A DNA stretch of 54,486 bases from an uncultured Clostridia bacterium (GTDB lineage: Bacteria > Bacillota > Clostridia > TANB77 > CAG-508), in contig CAKPCL010000008.1 of assembly GCA_934141605.1 (NCBI GenBank), positions 1 through 54,486 on the forward strand. The letters are read 5' to 3'. The position numbers were made by a program, and so were the translations under genes. Shown here piece after piece: positions 8,246 to 17,318 of this stretch. Position 1 is the stretch's first letter. Every line of letters begins with the position of its first letter. The notes beneath the pieces were generated by a model. It did no database searches. It had not been told where the DNA came from and saw nothing but the letters and a program-made list of their open reading frames with translations.

Positions 8246-9637
8246 TTAAAATCTAAAATATAAAAAAGGATTGTATGAGTTATCTACTAAATATGCTGTT
8301 ACAATAACTAGTAAAATAACTATATATACAGGTTCCAATGCGTTAATAATCTTTTTAAGTTTTGATTTTTGTTGTAATTTTTGAATTATGTTTCTTGGAA
8401 TTGGGGTTGCTCCAATTATTCCTATTACTAAAATTGTTGCGTAGCTTTTTAAATAATATATTGTAAATTGATTGATAAAGTTTTCTCCGTTTGCTCCAAA
8501 TAATCCTGCTATGTTTGTGATTGCTTCTTGCATATTATTGGCATTAAATATTATAAAGCTTATTATTACAATAAATAAAACATATATTCTTTTTATAAAT
8601 GTTGGTAGTTTTTCTAAATATTTTCCTATTAAAAATTTCTCAATTATTAAAATTACTCCAAACATTGTTCCCCATATTGCAAAATTCCAGCTTGCACCAT
8701 GCCATATTCCTGTAAGTAACCATACCACAAATATGTTTCTTATATGTTTTAGCTTGCTTACTCTATTTCCACCTAATGGTATATATACATAGTCTCTAAA
8801 CCATGAGCCAAGCGATATATGCCATCTTCTCCAGAATTCGGTTATGCTTCTAGAAATATATGGATAATTGAAGTTCTCTAAAAAATGAAAACCAAATATT
8901 CTTCCTAGTCCTATTGCCATGTCTGAATATGCTGAAAAGTCAAAGTATATTTGTAATGTATAAGATATTGCAGATATCCAATATAATGCAATACTTTTTT
9001 CAGTTGTTAGTGCAAAAGTATTACATAGTTCTCCTAATGCGTTTGCTATCAAAACTTTTTTGGCTAGTCCTATTGTAAAACGCATTATTCCATATGAGAA
9101 ATCTTCTTTTGTTTGTTTTCTATTTTCTAATTCCTTTTCTATTGTTTCATATCTAACTATTGGGCCTGCTATTAGTTGCGGAAATAAAGTTACATATGTT
9201 GTTAGTTTTAATAAGTTTTTCTGTACTGCTACATTTCCTCTGTAAACATCTATTTCATAACTTAATATTTGAAATGTATAAAAAGATATTCCTATTGGTA
9301 TTGCTAGTCTTAAAAGTCCAATATTTGTATTAAATATGCTATTTATGTTAGATATAATGAAATCTGTATATTTAAAAATGCAAAATAAGCCAACATGAAT
9401 TATTATTCCTAATATTAAAATAGATTTATTTTTATTTTTGTCTATTAAAATTGCTATAATATATGCAATGAGTATTTCTGCAAGCATTAATATAATGTAT
9501 TTAGGTTCTCCATAAAAGTAAAATATTAGTGAAGATATACATATTACAGCATTTTTAAATTTCTTAGGTGCTATTACATATGAAATTATTACTATTGGCA
9601 AAAAATAATATATAAAACTGATACTGGTAAATAACAT
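8246..9637 (-). CDS. MBOAT-family O-acyltransferase (AlgI/DltB-like)
   Basis: A 463-residue polytopic membrane protein with about ten hydrophobic segments. Family motifs are FPQLIAGPIVRY near 152-163, the STEFWRRWHISLGSWFRDYVY region near 265-285 with YIPLGGN, and LTGIWHGASWNF near 310-321 with the conserved catalytic histidine. Its close partner downstream is the DHHW protein, so a two-gene O-acetylation module for a cell-surface or exported glycan is the best inference. A GGGGAAAAG ribosome site supports the start. Whether it acts on peptidoglycan, teichoic acid or an exopolysaccharide cannot be told from the sequence. Confidence 0.92.
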   Translation of the reverse strand: MLFTSISFIYYFLPIVIISYVIAPKKFKNAVICISSLIFYFYGEPKYIILMLAEILIAYIIAILIDKNKNKSILILGIIIHVGLFCIFKYTDFIISNINSIFNTNIGLLRLAIPIGISFYTFQILSYEIDVYRGNVAVQKNLLKLTTYVTLFPQLIAGPIVRYETIEKELENRKQTKEDFSYGIMRFTIGLAKKVLIANALGELCNTFALTTEKSIALYWISAISYTLQIYFDFSAYSDMAIGLGRIFGFHFLENFNYPYISRSITEFWRRWHISLGSWFRDYVYIPLGGNRVSKLKHIRNIFVVWLLTGIWHGASWNFAIWGTMFGVILIIEKFLIGKYLEKLPTFIKRIYVLFIVIISFIIFNANNMQEAITNIAGLFGANGENFINQFTIYYLKSYATILVIGIIGATPIPRNIIQKLQQKSKLKKIINALEPVYIVILLVIVTAYLVDNSYNPFLYFRF

Positions 9638-9658
9638 CTTTTCCCCTTTATAAATTAT

Positions 9659-9682
9659 AGCTCCCAGTTTAGATGGGAGCTT
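9659..9682. terminator. Hairpin between the DUF4358-like and MBOAT genes
   Basis: AGCTCCCA and TGGGAGCT form a GC-rich stem; the T-rich end (CTTTTAATAA) is on the plus strand, so on the minus strand it can only be a weak terminator or an mRNA-stabilising stem between the two genes. Confidence 0.6.
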
Positions 9683-9699
9683 TTAATAACTTAATTTTA

Positions 9700-10278
9700 T
9701 TATACAATAGGCATTTCTGGTGGTAATTCTACATCATCAAAGCTTTCTGTTTTTTCTAATTCTTTTCCTATTTGGTTATTTGTGAATTTTTTAAATTCTT
9801 CGTATACTGGTTTTGCCCAGTCTTCATCTGACATTACTAAAAATATGATATTTCCACTGTTTGTGATGTATGCTTTTTCTGCTGAAACACAAATCCATTT
9901 ATTCATATTTATATTTTCTAGCATTTCTTTTTTCATGGCTTCAATATTAGCGCCTTCTTTTGCTTTTACAACTACTGCTGAATATGCTTGTGCATTAATT
10001 AATGGTTCAGATACTACAAGTGCATCTACATTTTCATTTGTTTGTAATCCAGTAAATGCTTTAACTTGTAGCTCGTCATTTACATCTATAACATCTGTTT
10101 CTAATGATGGTAATTGGTCTCCTAAGTTTGAATAGATTGTTTCAAACATTTTTTTAATTTCACCTGTTGTTTCTAATTTTATGCCTTCTTTATTTTTGTT
10201 TGTTGTTGCAAATATTATTCCTGCAACAACTGCAATAATAATTATTCCTAAAATAATATATCCTAGATTTTTTTTCAT
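9700..10278 (-). CDS. Membrane-anchored DUF4358-like protein
   Basis: A 192-residue protein with a single N-terminal membrane segment (about 5-24) and an extracytoplasmic domain. The part from about 36 to 165 (Y..LGDQLPSL, VDALVVSEPLINAQAYSAVVVKAKEG, AYITNSGNIIFLVMSD) resembles DUF4358 proteins of Clostridia, whose function is not known. It lies between secA and the acyltransferase pair on the same strand, with GAGGAG before the ATG. No cysteine lipobox is seen. Family assignment is moderate. Confidence 0.6.
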   Translation of the reverse strand: MKKNLGYIILGIIIIAVVAGIIFATTNKNKEGIKLETTGEIKKMFETIYSNLGDQLPSLETDVIDVNDELQVKAFTGLQTNENVDALVVSEPLINAQAYSAVVVKAKEGANIEAMKKEMLENINMNKWICVSAEKAYITNSGNIIFLVMSDEDWAKPVYEEFKKFTNNQIGKELEKTESFDDVELPPEMPIV

Positions 10279-10292
10279 ATTATTTTCTCCTC

Positions 10293-13046
10293 TTATTTAT
10301 TTTTTCCGCAACAGTTTTTGTACTTTTTGCCACTGCCACAAATGCAAGGGTCATTTCTTCCTATTTTTGGGCCTTCATTTACAACTGTTTGACTATATTC
10401 AGGTGTACTAATTTTCTTTCCTCCGTCAACACTATTAATTGCTTCTAAGGCAGCTCCTGTAATTTTAGCTGTTGCTTGTCTTTGCATGTTTTCATTTTGT
10501 TTTCTGATGTTCATAAGAATTTTAACAACATCTCTTCTTATTTCTAGTGTCATTTGATTGAACATATCTGTTCCAACATCTCTATAGTCTATAACTGGGT
10601 CTTTTTGTCCATATGCTCTAAGTCCTATTCCGTTTTTTAATTCGTCCATATCATCAATATGATTCATCCATTTTTCATCTACGACTTTAAGCATTACAAC
10701 TCTTTCAAGTTCTCTCATTTTTTCAGAAGTTATTTCTTCTTCTTTTTCTTGGTATTTGTCTACTGCTTGTCTTATTACTTCTTCTGTTATTGCAGTTGGG
10801 TCATTTTTATGTTCTTTTATAAATTCAAACATATCTAATCCAAATTCTTTTGATATTTCTAGTGTTAGTGCTTCTACATTAACTGATACTTCGTTTTCAA
10901 CTTCTACAAATCTTTGTACTGTATCATCAGCAATAGCATTAATCATATTTAAGATATTATCATGAAGGTCTTTTCCGTCTAGTACTTCTCTTCTCTGTTC
11001 ATAAATTATTCCTCTTTGAGTGTTCATAACATCATCATATTTTAATACATTTTTACGAATACTGAAGTTTCTTCCTTCTACTTTCTTTTGGGCATTTTCA
11101 ACGGCTTTAGAAATCATTCCAGAAGCTATTGGCATATCTTCGTCTGCACCTAAAGTGTTATAAACTCTAGTTATAGCATCTCCTCCGAAAATTTTCATTA
11201 AGTCATCATCTAATCCAATAAAGAATCTTGATTCTCCGACATCACCTTGACGACCAGAACGACCTCTTAATTGGTTGTCAATTCTTCTTGATTCATGTCT
11301 TTCTGTACCAATTATTTTTAATCCTCCAGCATCTATAACTTTTTGTTTTTCTTCTTTTATTTTTTCATCATATTTTTCAACTAATTTATTAAATTGTTCT
11401 CTGGCTCTTAATATGTCTTGGTCATCTGTTTCATAATATGTGTTTGATTCTTCTATTAAATATTCTGGTACTTTGTTTTTTCTCATTTCTTCTTTTGCTA
11501 AGTATTCACTGTTTCCGCCTAGCATGATATCTGTACCACGACCTGCCATGTTTGTAGCAATTGTAACTGCTCCAAATTTACCAGCTTGAGCAACTATCAT
11601 GGCTTCTTTTTCATGAGATTTAGCATTTAATACTTCGTGTGGTATGCGTGCTTCATTTAATAATTTGCTTAATTTTTCTGATTTTTCAATTGATACTGTA
11701 CCAATTAGAACAGGTTGTCCTTTTTCATAGCTTTTCTCTACTTCTTCAACAACTGCTCTAAATTTAGCAGCTTCGTTTTTATAAATTACATCATTTTGGT
11801 CTTTTCTTATCATTGGTTTGTTAGTTGGTATTTCTATAACATCTAAGTTATAAATTTCTTCAAATTCTCCTTCTTCTGTCATAGCTGTACCAGTCATACC
11901 TGATAATTTGTCATACATCCTAAAGTAGTTTTGAAATGTAATTGTAGCTAATGTTTTTGATTCATCTGCTATTTTTACTTTTTCTTTTGCTTCTATTGCT
12001 TGATGTAATCCATTGTTGAATCTTCTTCCATACATAATACGACCTGTGAATTCATCTACTATTAGAACTTCACCATCTTTTACGATATAGTCTATATCTT
12101 TTTTCATTATACCATTTGCTCTTAGGGCTTGGTTAACATGGTGTACTATGTTTGAGTTTTCTAAGTCGTTGAAATTTTCTAAGTTGAAGAATTCTTCGGC
12201 TTTTTTAATACCTTTTTGTGTTAGTGATGCTGATTTTGCTTTTAAGTCTACTATATAATCATAATTTTCGTTGTCTTCTGCTTGTTCAAAGTCTTTTACA
12301 TCTTCTTCAACTATAATTTTTGCTTCAAGTCTTCTTACAAAGTCATTTGCTTTTTTGTATAAGTCTGATGATTCGTTTGCTCTTCCTGAAATAATAAGTG
12401 GTGTTCTAGCTTCATCTATTAAAATACTATCGATTTCGTCTACTATTGCATAGTGTAGTCCTCTTTGTACTAATTGATTTTTGTAGATTACCATATTATC
12501 TCTTAAGTAGTCAAATCCGAATTCGTTATTTGTACCATATGTGATATCTGCTGCATATGCTTTTTGTTTTGTTTGTGGGTCCATGCCAGCAATTACTAGT
12601 CCAACTGAAAGTCCTAGGAATTTATATAATTTTCCCATCCATTCACTGTCTCTTTTTGCTAAGTAATCGTTTACTGTAATTACATGTACTCCTTTTCCTT
12701 CTAGTGCGTTTAAATATACTGGCAATGTTGCAACTAGTGTTTTTCCTTCACCAGTTTTCATTTCTGCAATTCTTCCTTGGTGTAGTATAATTCCTCCTAT
12801 TAATTGTACATCAAAGTGTCTCATACCTAATGCTCTTTTTGAGGCTTCTCTTACTACTGCAAATGCTTCTGGTAATATATCGTCTAATGTTTTTCCGTTT
12901 TTTAGTTCTGTTTTAAAGTATTCTGTTTTTTCTCTTAGTTCATGGTCTGTTAGTTTTTCCATTTCTGGTTCTAGGCTGTTGATTTTTTTTACTATTGGCA
13001 TTACTCTTTTTACTTCTTTTTCACTGTATGTTTTGAATAGTTTCAT
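10293..13046 (-). CDS. secA: Protein translocase ATPase SecA
   Basis: Motor of the Sec export pathway, binding SecYEG and driving preproteins across the membrane. The 917-residue protein is full length: Walker A MKTGEGKTLVA at about 96-106, DEID near 207, the preprotein-binding insert at about 225-370, GTDIMLGG and the GRSGRQGD motor motif near 600, and a C-terminal zinc motif CICGSGKKYKNCC. The start has GAGGAGG upstream, with rather long spacing, and a good promoter at 13089-13117. It is the first gene of the minus-strand run that continues into the DUF4358-like gene. Confidence 0.98.
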   Translation of the reverse strand: MKLFKTYSEKEVKRVMPIVKKINSLEPEMEKLTDHELREKTEYFKTELKNGKTLDDILPEAFAVVREASKRALGMRHFDVQLIGGIILHQGRIAEMKTGEGKTLVATLPVYLNALEGKGVHVITVNDYLAKRDSEWMGKLYKFLGLSVGLVIAGMDPQTKQKAYAADITYGTNNEFGFDYLRDNMVIYKNQLVQRGLHYAIVDEIDSILIDEARTPLIISGRANESSDLYKKANDFVRRLEAKIIVEEDVKDFEQAEDNENYDYIVDLKAKSASLTQKGIKKAEEFFNLENFNDLENSNIVHHVNQALRANGIMKKDIDYIVKDGEVLIVDEFTGRIMYGRRFNNGLHQAIEAKEKVKIADESKTLATITFQNYFRMYDKLSGMTGTAMTEEGEFEEIYNLDVIEIPTNKPMIRKDQNDVIYKNEAAKFRAVVEEVEKSYEKGQPVLIGTVSIEKSEKLSKLLNEARIPHEVLNAKSHEKEAMIVAQAGKFGAVTIATNMAGRGTDIMLGGNSEYLAKEEMRKNKVPEYLIEESNTYYETDDQDILRAREQFNKLVEKYDEKIKEEKQKVIDAGGLKIIGTERHESRRIDNQLRGRSGRQGDVGESRFFIGLDDDLMKIFGGDAITRVYNTLGADEDMPIASGMISKAVENAQKKVEGRNFSIRKNVLKYDDVMNTQRGIIYEQRREVLDGKDLHDNILNMINAIADDTVQRFVEVENEVSVNVEALTLEISKEFGLDMFEFIKEHKNDPTAITEEVIRQAVDKYQEKEEEITSEKMRELERVVMLKVVDEKWMNHIDDMDELKNGIGLRAYGQKDPVIDYRDVGTDMFNQMTLEIRRDVVKILMNIRKQNENMQRQATAKITGAALEAINSVDGGKKISTPEYSQTVVNEGPKIGRNDPCICGSGKKYKNCCGKNK

Positions 13047-13088
13047 AATTGTATTGTCCTCCTCGGTTTTTCATATTTTTACTTTGTT

Positions 13089-13117
13089 ACTATATCACTA
13101 AAACTCTTTTTTAGCAA
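13089..13117 (-). promoter_or_regulatory. Sigma-A promoter of secA
   Basis: On the minus strand TTGCTA (13117-13112), 17 nt, TATAGT (13094-13089), about 40 nt before the secA start codon. Confidence 0.7.
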
Positions 13118-13170
13118 GTGCTTTTTAGAGTTTTTTATAAATGTTTGTTGTACTTTATTGAGTTTTAATT

Positions 13171-13637
13171 TTCTTGACTTGTGAACATATTTCTTTTCCT
13201 GTCCATATCCAAGGGATTGAGGAGCTACTTTTTTGTTTTAAGATGCTTGATTGAAATGAAAATTAGAAAATTTTATATTTAAATTTGAGGAAGGTTCATG
13301 GAAAAAACGCATAGTGTGTGTAAATTTATAATTTTTTTGGTTCAATACACAAAATAAGAATTTCTAAAATAAATTAATGGCTCCCTTCCGCTTAATCCTC
13401 ACTTCGTTCGACGCGAACTCTTTCCATTAATTTATTTAAGAAATTCTAATATTGTTTCAATCACACTTTAAAATTATAAACTTACACACACTATGCGTTT
13501 TAGGCCTAAATGAAAGAGGCTCGAATTTAAATATTAGATTTTCTTTTTGAATGTAATGAACAAATCTTAAAACAAAAAAGTAGCTCCTCAATCCCTTGGA
13601 TATGGACGGGAAAAGGAGTATGTTCACAAGTCAAATA
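13171..13637. repeat. Long inverted repeat, about 470 bp (MITE-like or structured RNA)
   Basis: Arms 13171-13380 and 13424-13637 are imperfect complements around a 43-nt GC-richer loop (13381-13423). Best-kept blocks are the 14-nt GACTTGTGAACATA at the tips, a block of about 44 nt around AGGGATTGAGGAGCTAC, the block ACGCATAGTGTGTGTAA, and AAATAAATTAATGG next to the loop. It fills most of the 675-bp gap between secA and the divergent gene at 13722. There is no reading frame of note. It may be a non-autonomous transposon or a very long hairpin RNA. Confidence 0.85.
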
Positions 13638-13721
13638 AGACAAATATTAATTAGTTTTGTGCATATTTAAACAGATTTAACATATATTTTATTAAAATCA
13701 CAACTGAAAAGAGGATTTTAT

Positions 13722-14274
13722 ATGTTTGTATTTAATGTTAAAGTAAATCGGAAGCAAAATTTTCAAATATTTCTTTATCGGAGTCATCATACTTTTAGTA
13801 ATTATATTAGGAATTGTCATGTATAAAGTATTCAATGGTGCTAACACCTATTCAAAATCTAATAGTTGCACCCCACAAAATGGAATTTCTCAAATATCGC
13901 CTAAAAACTATACAAATATTTTGAAAGCTGTGCATGAAAACATTGATTCATATGTTGGCAAAAAAATATCTTTTACAGGATATGTTTATAGAGTTTTGGA
14001 TTTAAATGATAATCAATTTGTTTTAGCAAGAGATATGATTATTAATTCTAATTCTCAAACTGTTGTTGTTGGTTTTCTATGTGAGTGTGATGATGCGGAA
14101 AGTTTTACGAATAATACATGGGTTCAACTTTCTGGAGTAATTTATAAAGGTGATTATCATGGTGATATGCCTATAATAAAAGTTACTGATATAAAAGTGG
14201 TTAATAAGCCTTCTCAAGAGGAATATGTTTATCCTCCTGATGATAGCTATATTCCAACTGCTGGGATATTATAA
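13722..14274 (+). CDS. Membrane-anchored protein with TIGR03943/YcgQ-like C-terminal domain, needs +1 shift at CGG
   Basis: An ATG at 13722 with an AGAGG site opens nine codons (MFVFNVKVN) and then meets CGG at 13749. Skipping that C joins directly to GSKIF and a clear transmembrane helix (IGVIILLVIILGIV), then to the long frame ending at 14274, for a 183-residue product. Without the shift no start codon precedes the helix. The extracytoplasmic part (YVGKKISFTGYVYR, TWVQLSGVIYKG, the end of which is ..YVYPP) resembles the OB-like C-terminal domain of YcgQ/TIGR03943 proteins linked to metal homeostasis; this is an inference. It is followed by a strong terminator. Confidence 0.7.
13749..13752 (+). 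other. CGG +1 recoding site (membrane protein gene)
   Basis: Reading frame AAT CGG AAG. Dropping C13749 gives AAT GGA AGC AAA and the transmembrane segment; the unshifted frame carries a different, non-membrane sequence and soon stops. Confidence 0.7.
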
Positions 14275-14303
14275 AAGAACAGGTTTTATATCCTGTTCTT
14301 TTG
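14273..14303. terminator. Bidirectional terminator
   Basis: AAAAGAACAGG (14273-14283) pairs with CCTGTTCTTTT (14292-14302). It ends the plus-strand gene at 14274 and the convergent ParB-like gene at 14306. Confidence 0.85.
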
Positions 14304-14305
14304 CT

Positions 14306-14680
14306 TTATCTTTGTTCATCTTTTGATTCTTTTTCTTGTAATTTTTTATAAAGCTCTGGAAATGCTTTACTGTATGAAAATCCTGGATTGCTATTTTCTA
14401 TAAATTCTTCGTGTCCAAATAATTTTGATAATGTAATACCATTTGCTCTTTGCCTTGCAGTTCCCCCACCGTATGTTAATAATTCTTCATCATCTTTTGC
14501 TAATACAACATATGGTACTAATGTTTTGCCTACATAAGCTGCTGCAAAGTTTCTATGATGCCCTTCTATTATATAATTATTTCCGTCTACCTCTACTGTT
14601 TCTATGTAACTGTCTGGTATATATCCGTTTTCTTTTATACTTTTAGCTATTGTTTCAAAATCCCATGGTTTAATTGTCAT
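14306..14680 (-). CDS. ParB/sulfiredoxin-fold protein
   Basis: A 124-residue protein. The N-terminal 70 residues hold a ParB/Srx-type fold with the nucleotide-pocket motif IIEGHHRNFAA at about 33-43 and LVPYVVL behind it; the C-terminal 55 residues are charged and helical. Members of this fold include ParB CTPases, nucleases and small-molecule kinases such as SbnI and SerK, so the activity is uncertain. It lies 11 nt after a P-loop kinase gene and is probably translated with it. No clear ribosome site precedes the ATG, which supports coupling. Confidence 0.65.
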   Translation of the reverse strand: MTIKPWDFETIAKSIKENGYIPDSYIETVEVDGNNYIIEGHHRNFAAAYVGKTLVPYVVLAKDDEELLTYGGGTARQRANGITLSKLFGHEEFIENSNPGFSYSKAFPELYKKLQEKESKDEQR

Positions 14681-14691
14681 TGATAAAGTGT

Positions 14692-15528
14692 CTATTTCAC
14701 CTTGTAATGGTAAAAAGTTTCTTGGACTTGCCCATTTTTACCAAATTTTTTTCCTTTTTCATAATAGTCTTCACACTCTAGAATTACTTCTGCTATGTCA
14801 GATATATTTGCATAAGAAGTATCAATTATTAAATCATAATTATTTTCATCTTTTAGGTCTACACCATATCTCTCTAAATATCTGCTATTTTCCCCTAATC
14901 TTCTTTCTTCTCTTTCTTTTTTTGCTTCTTCTATTGTTTCATATTTGCTGTCTTCTTTTCCTCTAGTTTTGTCATTAAATAATCTTTCTCCGGCAACATC
15001 TGGATTTGTAGTTAATCTTACAGAAAATGCTTCTGGGATATTATAAAATGCTAGTCTTGAGTCAATAAGCCATATTTCATTTGGATGCTCTTTTTCATTT
15101 ATTTTCTTGCCTTTTTCTTTCATTCCATTATCAATTAATGTGTCTACAATTTTTCTAATTTCACTAAATTCTGAGCTGTTATTAGCTTGTTCAATTGAAA
15201 AATTTGATAAATCTATATCTTTTTTCATTAGCTCTGCAATTGATTTTGACAAAATATGTCTATATTCTTCATTTTCAAAAAATGCTTTGAGCTCTTCTTT
15301 ATTCATTATTTCTTTTAGTTTTTCTTTATTATTTAAATTAAGTATTAAATCAATTATTGAATTAAAATATTTTCTAAAATCATTTCCTGTTGTTTCTAAA
15401 TGTATTTGTTCGTCTGTATATCCTTGTTCTTTTAATTTCTTTATTAATGCTTTTACAGCAGTTCCTTTACCGCTAACAGGTTCTCCAGATAATGTTATTA
15501 TTTTATTTCTAATTTTTTTATTATCCAT
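14692..15528 (-). CDS. Cytidylate-kinase-like P-loop kinase
   Basis: A 278-residue protein with Walker A GEPVSGKGT at about 15-23 and an extra helical region at about 50-145. A nucleoside-monophosphate-kinase-like C-terminal half follows (WLIDSRLAFYNIPEAFSVRL, a lid with ERRLGENSRYLERYG near 211-226, DLIIDTS near 234). This matches the cytidylate kinase-like family rather than a housekeeping Cmk, which is about 220 residues and lacks the insert. It heads a two-gene unit with the ParB-fold gene. The substrate is unknown; a nucleotide or small-molecule kinase role is inferred. Confidence 0.7.
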   Translation of the reverse strand: MDNKKIRNKIITLSGEPVSGKGTAVKALIKKLKEQGYTDEQIHLETTGNDFRKYFNSIIDLILNLNNKEKLKEIMNKEELKAFFENEEYRHILSKSIAELMKKDIDLSNFSIEQANNSSEFSEIRKIVDTLIDNGMKEKGKKINEKEHPNEIWLIDSRLAFYNIPEAFSVRLTTNPDVAGERLFNDKTRGKEDSKYETIEEAKKEREERRLGENSRYLERYGVDLKDENNYDLIIDTSYANISDIAEVILECEDYYEKGKKFGKNGQVQETFYHYKVK

Positions 15529-15590
15529 GTTTTTACCTCTTTATTAAAATATTTTATACTCTTATATTTTACCACTTTTTGTATTTTATG

Positions 15591-16688
15591 TCAATTCCTA
15601 TCAAATAAACTTTTTACTACACCTTCTTCTATTAAAGTTGAAAAAACATTTTTAATAATAATAAGTATTATTGGTCCAATTAACATACCAAAAACTCCAA
15701 TGAACTTAAAACCTGTATACATTGCAATCAAAGTAAAAATAGGGTGTGTTCCTATATGTTTACTAACCAATTTAGGTTCTAAAAATTGTCTTATTGTTGA
15801 CATTATAGCCAATAATATAATAAGTGCAATTCCTAACTTTAAATCCCCATTTAATGCAGAAATTATTGCCCAAGGTACCATAACTGTACCTGAACCAAGA
15901 ATTGGTAAAGCATCTACAAATCCTATAAATAATGCCATTAATAAAGGAAATTCTATATTAAATTTGGCAAATTTCAAAATATATAGTCCTATTAATGAAA
16001 TTACAAATGAAACAAATATTAATGTTGCTTCCGCTTTTAAATATCCGCCTAATGTCTTTGTTAAATCTCGTATATGACTTCCTACTTTGAATACCCATTT
16101 CTTAGGAAAATGATGTTCAATTTGGTCAAGAATATATACTTTATCTACACATATTAGATATAAGGCCATAATTGTTACTACAAAATAAATTGTAATAGTT
16201 GGCATTGATGTTACAATATTTAATAAACCTGTTAAAGCATTTCTAATCCAATTAGATATTGTACTTATTAGGCCTTGTGTTGAATTCTGCATAATTGTAT
16301 TTAGTTCAGTTGAAAAATTCATTTTATCAAAATCAAATTTGTTGGTAATGTTTTGAAATAGTATGTATATTTTTTCAACATAACCATTTAATCCTTGTAA
16401 TAAGTTAGAGGCTTCTGAAATTAACGAAATTATTCCCCATATTAAGCTTCCGATTATAATTACAGAAACTATTACAAAAATAACAATTGAGCTTAATTTT
16501 CTTGTTAATTTTAGTTTTTTCATAATAAATCTTATTGCTGGTTCTATAATTAGTGATATTATGAACGCAATTAAAAATGGCATATAAAATATTGATAATT
16601 TAAATGCCAAAAATAATCCTATTAATATCAGTATAACATATAAAAATTTTTTTAATACTCTTGTCCAATAAGACATGTCAATAATCAT
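15591..16688 (-). CDS. AI-2E/PerM-family membrane transporter (YtvI-like)
   Basis: A 365-residue polytopic membrane protein, with about eight helices in the family pattern: two pairs near the N-terminus, a soluble stretch at about 110-160, then SFVISLIGLYILKF and LPILGSGTVMVPWA near 260-275. The ATG at 16688 is chosen because GGAGAAA lies just upstream; the open frame runs on to 16775 without a ribosome site. The superfamily includes exporters and sporulation-linked YtvI. The substrate is unknown. Confidence 0.85.
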   Translation of the reverse strand: MIIDMSYWTRVLKKFLYVILILIGLFLAFKLSIFYMPFLIAFIISLIIEPAIRFIMKKLKLTRKLSSIVIFVIVSVIIIGSLIWGIISLISEASNLLQGLNGYVEKIYILFQNITNKFDFDKMNFSTELNTIMQNSTQGLISTISNWIRNALTGLLNIVTSMPTITIYFVVTIMALYLICVDKVYILDQIEHHFPKKWVFKVGSHIRDLTKTLGGYLKAEATLIFVSFVISLIGLYILKFAKFNIEFPLLMALFIGFVDALPILGSGTVMVPWAIISALNGDLKLGIALIILLAIMSTIRQFLEPKLVSKHIGTHPIFTLIAMYTGFKFIGVFGMLIGPIILIIIKNVFSTLIEEGVVKSLFDRN

Positions 16689-16748
16689 TTTAATTTCTCC
16701 TATAAATATTATATGTATTTTTTTGGTGTATATTCTTAAAATATAAAA

Positions 16749-16775
16749 TTGGGAGATGAACAAATTATCTCCCAA
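16749..16775 (-). terminator. Terminator after the CBS-domain gene
   Basis: TTGGGAGAT and ATCTCCCAA form a stem that on the minus strand runs into TTTTATATT. Confidence 0.85.
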
Positions 16776-16783
16776 AATTATTT

Positions 16784-17230
16784 TTATTGATTGTTTTTAT
16801 TTGAATTGCAGTCACATATATTGCTTATAGTTCCGCAAACTTGTTGTGCTCCTAGTTGTATATCATTTTGTGCTAAATCTCCTAAAGTTAAGATTCCTAT
16901 TACATGATTATTATTATCACAAACTGGTAATCTTCTTATTTGATTATTTGCCATTTTACTTTCTGCATTTGACATTTCATCATCTTGTTTACAAGTGCAT
17001 ACATCTGTTGACATTATATCGCTTGCACATGTATGATTTGCATCTTTACCACATGCTATTGTTCTTAATATGATATCTCTATCTGTTAATATTCCGCAAA
17101 TGCAATTATTGTTGTCACAAACTGGAATACAACCAACATGATTATCCATCATTAATTTTGCTACTTCATTTATTTTTGTTTCTGGTTTTACACAGCAAAC
17201 ATTTTCACACATACAATCTTTTACTTTCAT
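16784..17230 (-). CDS. Cysteine-rich tandem-CBS protein
   Basis: A 148-residue protein with two CBS domains (about 1-62 and 66-130; motifs GCIPVCDNNNCICGILTDRDII and RRLPVCDNNNHVIGILTLGD). Such pairs bind adenosine nucleotides and act as energy or redox sensors. It carries about 17 cysteines, many in CxC or CC pairs (CMCEN, CCV, CICG, CTCK, CDC), which is unusual for the family and hints at metal or redox sensing. The ATG at 17230 follows AGGTGG at proper spacing, so it is chosen over the GTG at 17242 that overlaps that site. Confidence 0.85.
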   Translation of the reverse strand: MKVKDCMCENVCCVKPETKINEVAKLMMDNHVGCIPVCDNNNCICGILTDRDIILRTIACGKDANHTCASDIMSTDVCTCKQDDEMSNAESKMANNQIRRLPVCDNNNHVIGILTLGDLAQNDIQLGAQQVCGTISNICDCNSNKNNQ

Positions 17231-17318
17231 TTTTTGTACCACCTTTCATAATTTCTCATAATTATTTTTTGCAATATGAAAAAGATTATACAAAAAACAT
17301 TTGTAAAATATTGGTATT

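Noticed and set aside
17228..17242. GTG at 17242 as the start of the CBS-domain gene
   Set aside because: It overlaps the AGGTGG ribosome site of the better ATG at 17230.
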